Shown here: one piece after another, positions 6,269 to 10,411 of the stretch
Numbering within the stretch: the first letter of the stretch is position 1
How the letters are laid out: each line of letters opens with the position of its first letter
Assembly (NCBI GenBank): GCA_018623875.1
Contig: JAAZUZ010000048.1
Location: 1-10,411, forward strand
Origin: Synechococcus sp. HW_metabat.21
GTDB lineage: Bacteria > Cyanobacteriota > Cyanobacteriia > PCC-6307 > Cyanobiaceae
Reading direction: 5' to 3'
Length of the DNA stretch: 10,411 nt
Program-made: the position numbers and the translations under genes
The notes under the pieces: generated by a model
The model's input: the letters and a program-made list of their open reading frames with translations, nothing else
Told to the model about the DNA's origin: nothing
The model's database searches: none

Positions 6269-7165
6269 ATGGCTGAGCGTTCCCTCCGCACCGGTGCCTC
6301 CTCCGCCACCGCCTGGGCTTTCCTGACTCCGGCTCTGGTGCTGATTTCCCTGTCGGTGCTCATCCCGGCGGCGATGGCCCTGGTGATGAGCTTCACCCAG
6401 ACCGGCTTGGACGTCTCTGAGCCCCTGCGGTTTGTCGGCCTGGCGAATGTGCGGCGCCTCCTGGCGGATCCGATGTTTTTCAAGGTTTTGGGGACGACCT
6501 TGGCCTACCTCTTCGGGGTGGTGCCGCCGGTGGTGCTGGGGGCGTTGGCTCTGGCGGTCCTCGTGAACCGTCAGCTGCCTGGAATCCACTGGTTTCGGGC
6601 CGCCTTTTACACCCCGGTTCTGGTCTCGATCGTGGTGGCGGCGATTGCTTTTCGTTGGCTCTATGCCGAGAACGGCTTGATTAATGGATGGCTCGGCACG
6701 CTCTTGGGTTCCGGTTTTGAGCCGATTGGTTTCCTCACTAACCCCCTGTTGGCGCTTCCGGCCGTGATGGTCGTGACCCTGTGGAAGGGCCTGGGCTACT
6801 ACATGGTGATTTTTCTGGCCGGTCTCCAGGGGATCCCGGCTGACCTCTACGAAGCAGCGGAGCTCGACGGCAGTGAGGGTTGGCGTAAGCACCTCGACAT
6901 CACCCTGCCCCTGCTGCGTCCCTACGTCACCTTGGTCGCGGTGATCTCAGCGATTGCGGCCACCAAGGTCTTTGAGGAGGTCTATCTGATGACCCAGGGG
7001 GGACCCGCGAACAGCACGAAGACCCTTGTGTATTACGTCTACGACCAGGCCTTCGCCGAGCTGGAGATCAGCTACGCCTGCACGGTCGGCCTGGCCCTGT
7101 TCGTGATCGTGCTGCTCCTCTCGCTGGTTCGTTTCCTGTTCGCAGGGGACCGCGGCTTGACCTAA
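6269..7165 (+). CDS. ABC sugar transporter permease (MalF/UgpA-like, CUT1)
   Basis: One of the two inner-membrane subunits of a carbohydrate-type ABC importer. The 299-residue protein has about six membrane segments (roughly 16-42, 72-100, 108-130, 160-186, 220-245, 265-290). Its cytoplasmic EAA loop (195-214: EAAELDG, then LP 19 residues on) docks onto the ATPase. CUT1-type features include the WKGLGYYMVIFLAGLQGIP stretch before the EAA loop and the MTQGGPANST block near 250. The ATG at 6269 follows AAGG at 8 nt; a TTG at 6227 would add 14 unconvincing residues. No partner permease, ATPase or binding protein is in the window, so the rest of the transporter must be elsewhere. Homologues import sugars or compatible solutes such as glucosylglycerol, but the substrate here cannot be assigned. 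It lies 59 bp upstream of the GS-like gene on the same strand. Confidence 0.88.
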   Translation: MAERSLRTGASSATAWAFLTPALVLISLSVLIPAAMALVMSFTQTGLDVSEPLRFVGLANVRRLLADPMFFKVLGTTLAYLFGVVPPVVLGALALAVLVNRQLPGIHWFRAAFYTPVLVSIVVAAIAFRWLYAENGLINGWLGTLLGSGFEPIGFLTNPLLALPAVMVVTLWKGLGYYMVIFLAGLQGIPADLYEAAELDGSEGWRKHLDITLPLLRPYVTLVAVISAIAATKVFEEVYLMTQGGPANSTKTLVYYVYDQAFAELEISYACTVGLALFVIVLLLSLVRFLFAGDRGLT

Positions 7166-7224
7166 GGGCGACGCAGACGAATGCAGCAATCGCACGCATC
7201 CTTGGAGAGCGTTCGGAGCGGGGC

Positions 7225-8577
7225 ATGGTTGCTGCGGTCGACTCGGTTCTGGAACGTCTGAGCGCGGCTGGTGTTCGGCAGGTCGCCGTGACCTGGGACA
7301 ACCATGCTGGAGAGACCTTGGTGAAAGTGGTGCCGTTGCGCCACCTGCCGGAGGCCATCGCCAAGGGTGTCGGCTTCTCTCCGGTGTCGGATGCCTTTCG
7401 CTCCGATGGTGTGATTGATGGGGCCCATCGCCTGGCCCGTCCGGATGGCGACCTCCGGCTTCGGGCTGATCTGGAGTCCTTGGCGATGCTGGAACCCCAG
7501 CTCGGTTGGGCTTGGGCCGCCGGAGAGCGCTGGGATCGCAACAGCGGCCCTTATGCCGCGGATCAACGTCACTTCTGCCGGCGGATGGAAGCGGAGCTCG
7601 CGGCCTCCGGCTGGCGGCTTCGCGCCGGCTTTGAACTCGAGTGGGTCGTCGTCGTCCCCGGGGCAGACGGCACTCCGCAGGCCGTTCTTCCTGGTGGGCC
7701 CTACGGCGCCGATCGGTTGATCGAGGGCTTGGATTACGCCTCAGCCTTGCTGAAGGCCCTCGATGACGCGGAGGTTCCTTGGCTGCAGTTCCATCCCGAG
7801 TACGGCCCGTCCCAATTCGAGCTGTCGTTTGCGCCCGATCGATCCCTGACCATTGCCGACCATCTGATTCGTGCTCGCTTGGTGATCCAACGGGTGACCA
7901 GGCGATTTGGTTGGTACAGCAGCTTCAGTGCCAAACCCCGTCTGGATTGGGTGGGTAATGGCGGTCACCTGCATCTCAGCGTTCTCCATGACGAGGGCCC
8001 CATCCTTCAAGGGGGACAGGGCTCCTATGGCCTGAAACCCGAGGGGGAAGCCTTAATCGCGGGTTTGCTTGAGCAATTGCCCTCGCTGATGGCCCTGGCC
8101 AGTCCATCTCCGGTGTCCTATTTGCGCTTGGTCCCGAGCAGTTGGTCAGCTCCCTTTCAGGTCTGGGGTGTGGAGAACAGAGAAGCCGCCCTCCGTCTTG
8201 TCCCGAGCGCTGCCGACGGGTGTGACGCGCATCTCGAGATCAAGGCGGTTGATCCCACGACGAATCCCTATCTCCTGCTGGGCGCCCTGCAAGCCCAAGT
8301 GAAGGAGGCCCTCGCGCGTCCTCGAGTTCTGCCGCCAGCGCAGATCGGTGATCCCGCCGGTGCACCGGGATTCTCCGTGCGACGGCTGCCGTCGAGCCTG
8401 CTTGAGGCCCGCGACGCCTTGGCGGCTGATCACGGGCTCGAGGCCGCCATGGGCCCACTGCTGCATGGGTCCCTATTGGACAGCCTCGACGCTGAAATTC
8501 AGAGAGTGCAGCAGCTGCCTGTTGAAGATCAGGTCAACGGCTGTTGCTGGTGGCCGTTGGTCGGAGGCTTGGCTTGA
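7225..8577 (+). CDS. Glutamine synthetase-like ligase, FluG/nodulin-type branch
   Basis: Belongs to the glutamine synthetase superfamily (ATP-dependent gamma-glutamyl ligation) but is probably not the housekeeping enzyme. The 450-residue protein has a short N-terminal beta-grasp-like region (about 15-95) and the catalytic domain. Metal-ligand positions are kept: Glu137 and Glu139 in GFELEW, Glu192 and Glu199 in HPEYGPSQFE, and His248 and His250 in GNGGHLHLS. The nucleotide/phosphate arginines Arg319 and Arg324 in ENREAALR are also kept. Two positions differ. The flap segment RLVPSSWSAP (301-310) lacks the Glu that classical GS has in RLVPGYEAP. The motif LEIKAVD (337-343) has Lys340 where GS has Arg. 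Both are, from memory, typical of FluG/nodulin-like GS proteins; the amidohydrolase half of FluG is absent. GGAG (7215-7218) lies 6 nt before the ATG. The stop overlaps the MFS start by one base. A gamma-glutamyl-amine ligase is the main alternative. Confidence 0.85.
   Translation: MVAAVDSVLERLSAAGVRQVAVTWDNHAGETLVKVVPLRHLPEAIAKGVGFSPVSDAFRSDGVIDGAHRLARPDGDLRLRADLESLAMLEPQLGWAWAAGERWDRNSGPYAADQRHFCRRMEAELAASGWRLRAGFELEWVVVVPGADGTPQAVLPGGPYGADRLIEGLDYASALLKALDDAEVPWLQFHPEYGPSQFELSFAPDRSLTIADHLIRARLVIQRVTRRFGWYSSFSAKPRLDWVGNGGHLHLSVLHDEGPILQGGQGSYGLKPEGEALIAGLLEQLPSLMALASPSPVSYLRLVPSSWSAPFQVWGVENREAALRLVPSAADGCDAHLEIKAVDPTTNPYLLLGALQAQVKEALARPRVLPPAQIGDPAGAPGFSVRRLPSSLLEARDALAADHGLEAAMGPLLHGSLLDSLDAEIQRVQQLPVEDQVNGCCWWPLVGGLA
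8563..8567 (+). promoter_or_regulatory. Shine-Dalgarno site fixing the MFS transporter start
   Basis: GGAGG within the last codons of the GS-like gene lies 9 nt before the ATG at 8577. That ATG shares its A with the TGA stop of the upstream gene (TGATG). This favours 8577 over the in-frame TTG at 8544 and suggests translational coupling. Confidence 0.65.
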
Positions 8578-9821
8578 TGCGTCGCAAAGCCCTTCCCATT
8601 GCTGCGGCGCTTGGGAACACGGTCGAGTGGTTTGACTTTGCCGTCTATGGCTACTTCGCCCACGCCATTGGCGCAGCGTTCTTCCCGACTGATCGGCCTT
8701 CGCTGCAGATGGTGAGCGCCTTCGGGGTGTTTGCAGTCGGCTACTTGATGCGCCCGGTCGGTGGCCTGCTCCTCGGGCCCATCGGCGATCAATGGGGGCG
8801 CCGCGTCCTGTTGTTGATCAGCGTCCTGGTGATGGGCTGCTGCAGCTTGGCGATCGCCCTACTGCCCACCACGGCCCAGATCGGACCCAGTGCAGCTGTG
8901 CTGTTGGTGCTGCTGCGGATGCTTCAAGGCCTCTCCGTTGGGGCGGAGTATTCCGGAGCGATTTCCTGGAGCGTTGAAACGGCGCCCGGTCACCGGCGGG
9001 CGTTCTTCTCCAGCATCACCGCGAGCGGCGCCACGGTGGGCTTCATTGCTGGCTCCGCTGTTGCGGCTCTGATCAGCCTCGCTTTCTCAGCGAAGGCGAT
9101 TGAGGCCGGAGCCTGGCGCTTGCCCTTTGCGTTCGGGGCCCTGCTGTCGTTCGTTGTTCTCCATTTGCGCCGGAGCCTCGAGGACAGCCGGCCTGGCGAT
9201 GCGGCGAGCGGCTGGCGGGCCCAGTTCCAATTGCTGTTTCAGCAGTGGCCAGCGATGGTTCGCCTGGTGGCGAGCGTTGCTCTGGGGACTGCGATTTTCT
9301 ATCTGGCGGCGGTCTATTACGTCGATGTGATGGTGGCGGCCCATCCCCAGCAGGCGGCTCTCCTGAACGGCTTGACCGCCCTCATTCAGGTGTTCAGCCT
9401 GCTGCTCTCCCTGTTGGCGGGCTACCTGGCCGATCGCTGGGTGCCGTTGTCACTCCTTCGCCGTTCCTTGGCCGTGCTGATGCTGGCGCTGGTGCCCGGT
9501 GTTGTCTTGCTCGGCTCTGGCTCTATCGCTGGATTTGTGGGGGGGCAGGTGCTGTTGCTGCTGCCGACCTTCTTCTATTCCGGCATTACCCCTTACCTGC
9601 ACGCTTCGTTCTTCCCCGGAGGAGCCCGTTGCGGTGCCTTCTCGTTCTCCTACAGCCTGTCGGTGGCCCTCTTTGGCGGGTCCGCTCCTCTTCTTGTGGG
9701 CTGGATGGTCAATGCGGAGCATTGGCGCTCGGGTCCGCTGCTGTATTTGGTGCTGTTGGCTGCGCTGGCCTGGTGGGCGTGGTCTCGCCAACCGCCCTAT
9801 CTGGAGCCTCGACCCAGCTAG
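8577..9821 (+). CDS. MFS transporter, metabolite:H+ symporter (MHS/ProP-like) type
   Basis: A 12-segment secondary carrier of 414 residues from the ATG at 8577. The N-terminal GNTVEWFDFAVYGYFA (13-28), followed by FFP and AFGVFAVGYLMRPVGG (48-63), is characteristic of the metabolite:H+ symporter family, which includes ProP, ShiA and citrate and alpha-ketoglutarate carriers. MFS motif A is present as GDQWGRR (70-76), and RMLQGLSVGAEYSGA is the family's conserved segment near the fourth helix. Substrates of the family are small zwitterions or organic acids; which one is used here cannot be read from the sequence. Translation appears coupled to the GS-like gene (TGATG overlap, GGAGG at 8563-8567), which makes a shared substrate or pathway likely. 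It is followed after 39 bp by purK on the same strand. Confidence 0.88.
   Translation: MRRKALPIAAALGNTVEWFDFAVYGYFAHAIGAAFFPTDRPSLQMVSAFGVFAVGYLMRPVGGLLLGPIGDQWGRRVLLLISVLVMGCCSLAIALLPTTAQIGPSAAVLLVLLRMLQGLSVGAEYSGAISWSVETAPGHRRAFFSSITASGATVGFIAGSAVAALISLAFSAKAIEAGAWRLPFAFGALLSFVVLHLRRSLEDSRPGDAASGWRAQFQLLFQQWPAMVRLVASVALGTAIFYLAAVYYVDVMVAAHPQQAALLNGLTALIQVFSLLLSLLAGYLADRWVPLSLLRRSLAVLMLALVPGVVLLGSGSIAGFVGGQVLLLLPTFFYSGITPYLHASFFPGGARCGAFSFSYSLSVALFGGSAPLLVGWMVNAEHWRSGPLLYLVLLAALAWWAWSRQPPYLEPRPS
8850..8857. repeat. HIP1 octamer GCGATCGC
   Basis: Second perfect copy of the cyanobacterial HIP1 palindrome, inside the MFS gene, extended to the 10-mer GGCGATCGCC (8849-8858). Confidence 0.5.
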
Positions 9822-9860
9822 GCGTTGCATGCGAAATTGAGGGATTGGAGCTCAAAGCGC

Positions 9861-10411
9861 ATGGGCCCTGCGATCGGCATCGTCGGCGGCGGACAGTTGG
9901 CCTGGATGCTTGCCGAAGCGGCCCAACGCCGGCAGATCGCGCTGCAGGTGCAGACCCCCTCCTATGGGGATCCGGCCGTTGGCTTGGCCGCTGGAGTGGT
10001 CGAGGCCTCCGTCCGCGACGTGGCGGGCACGGCTGAGCTGGCGACACGCTGCTCAGCCATCAGCTTTGAGAACGAGTGGATTGATCTGGAGGGCTTGGCT
10101 CCCTTGGCGGCCCAAGGGGTCCAGTTCGTCCCCAGCCTGAAGGCCTTGCAACCGCTGGTCTGCAAGCGCAACCAGCGGGAGTTGCTGCAGCGGTTGAATC
10201 TGCCGTCGCCCCGTTGGTTCCCCCTGACGTCGGTGTGTCCGACGCCATCCAAGGCCACGCCGCTCAGCGCGGATCAACCCGCCTTACCCGAGGGGTTCCA
10301 GTTTCCGTTGATGGCCAAGGCGGCCACGGGCGGTTACGACGGCAAGGGCACCGCCGTGCTGCGTCGCCCAGAGGACCTCGTGGCGCTGATCCAACGGGTG
10401 GATCCGGCCAA
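9861..10411 (+). CDS. purK: 5-(carboxyamino)imidazole ribonucleotide synthase, 5' part
   Basis: PurK uses ATP and bicarbonate to turn AIR into N5-CAIR in purine synthesis; it is an ATP-grasp enzyme. The window ends inside the gene after 183 codons of an expected 380 or so, with no stop. Visible signatures: the N-terminal GIVGGGQLAWM (6-16), the FENEW segment (69-73) at the place of the family's TFE.E pattern, VPSLKALQPLVCKRNQR (90-106) with the following linker into the ATP-grasp fold, and the ATP-binding loop KAATGGYDGKGT (153-164). The ATG at 9861 follows GGAG at about 10 nt and lies 39 bp downstream of the MFS gene, with no terminator or good promoter visible in between. It may be read through from the upstream genes, but purK is housekeeping and need not share their function. 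Confidence 0.95.
   Translation, partial: MGPAIGIVGGGQLAWMLAEAAQRRQIALQVQTPSYGDPAVGLAAGVVEASVRDVAGTAELATRCSAISFENEWIDLEGLAPLAAQGVQFVPSLKALQPLVCKRNQRELLQRLNLPSPRWFPLTSVCPTPSKATPLSADQPALPEGFQFPLMAKAATGGYDGKGTAVLRRPEDLVALIQRVDPA

Noticed and set aside
6206..6892. 228-codon open frame on - opposite the permease
   Set aside because: Gln-, His- and Arg-rich shadow of a clear membrane protein; no motif.
7225..8577. Naming the gene glnA (housekeeping glutamine synthetase)
   Set aside because: The flap Glu and the IExR arginine of classical GS are replaced, and the gene sits in a transporter cassette; a symbol would mislead.
5422..8857. HIP1 octamers as evidence of strong enrichment
   Set aside because: Only two copies in 10.4 kb; slightly more than chance for this composition, too few to support a claim.
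9245..10036. 263-codon open frame on + across the MFS/purK boundary
   Set aside because: It runs out of frame through two well-supported genes and has no recognisable motif.
1..10411. Anti-phage defence system, CRISPR array, integrase or toxin-antitoxin pair
   Set aside because: No repeats with regular spacing, nuclease, integrase, or small paired genes were seen; RecQ here is a standard full-length repair helicase next to aroB.

Overview
The window looks like part of a compact, GC-rich cyanobacterial chromosome, most likely an alpha-cyanobacterium of the Synechococcus/Cyanobium group. The main reason is a Psb32-type TPM-domain protein with a signal peptide, a photosystem II protection factor of oxygenic phototrophs, next to ordinary housekeeping genes (aroB, recQ, purK, midA). 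No phage, transposon, CRISPR array, rRNA or tRNA is recognisable. Two copies of GCGATCGC (HIP1, the octamer repeated in many cyanobacteria) fit this assignment but do not prove it. All identifications come from reading motifs; no database search was run.

Layout. Positions 1-333 carry no recognisable gene, are clearly less GC-rich (about 48% by hand count over 1-240), and end in a UUCG hairpin and a plausible promoter. Next comes a secreted lambda-R-like (GH104) peptidoglycan-cleaving enzyme on + (334-1179). It converges with psb32 on - (1191-2051). Psb32 is divergent from a MidA/NDUFAF7 protein methyltransferase on + (2076-3242), with only 24 bp between the start codons. midA meets aroB (-, 3239-4357) tail to tail, and their stop codons interlock in an 8-bp palindrome. 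aroB lies 25 bp downstream of recQ (-, 4383-6212), so recQ-aroB is probably one transcription unit.

Divergent from recQ is a same-strand run on +: a CUT1-type ABC sugar permease (6269-7165), a glutamine-synthetase-like ligase (7225-8577), an MHS-family MFS transporter (8577-9821) that overlaps the ligase by 1 bp, and the 5' part of purK (9861 to the window edge).

The most interesting part is the permease / GS-like / MHS trio. The GS-like protein keeps the metal-ligand positions of the family. It lacks the canonical flap glutamate and has Lys where glutamine synthetases have an active-site Arg. Both features recall the FluG/nodulin-type branch rather than true ammonia-assimilating glutamine synthetase. 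Its tight coupling to a metabolite:H+ symporter-type carrier suggests uptake (or export) of a small amine- or carboxylate-bearing compound that is then ligated. That function is inference; the substrate cannot be read from the sequence. Everything else appears to be conventional core metabolism and photosystem or complex maintenance.
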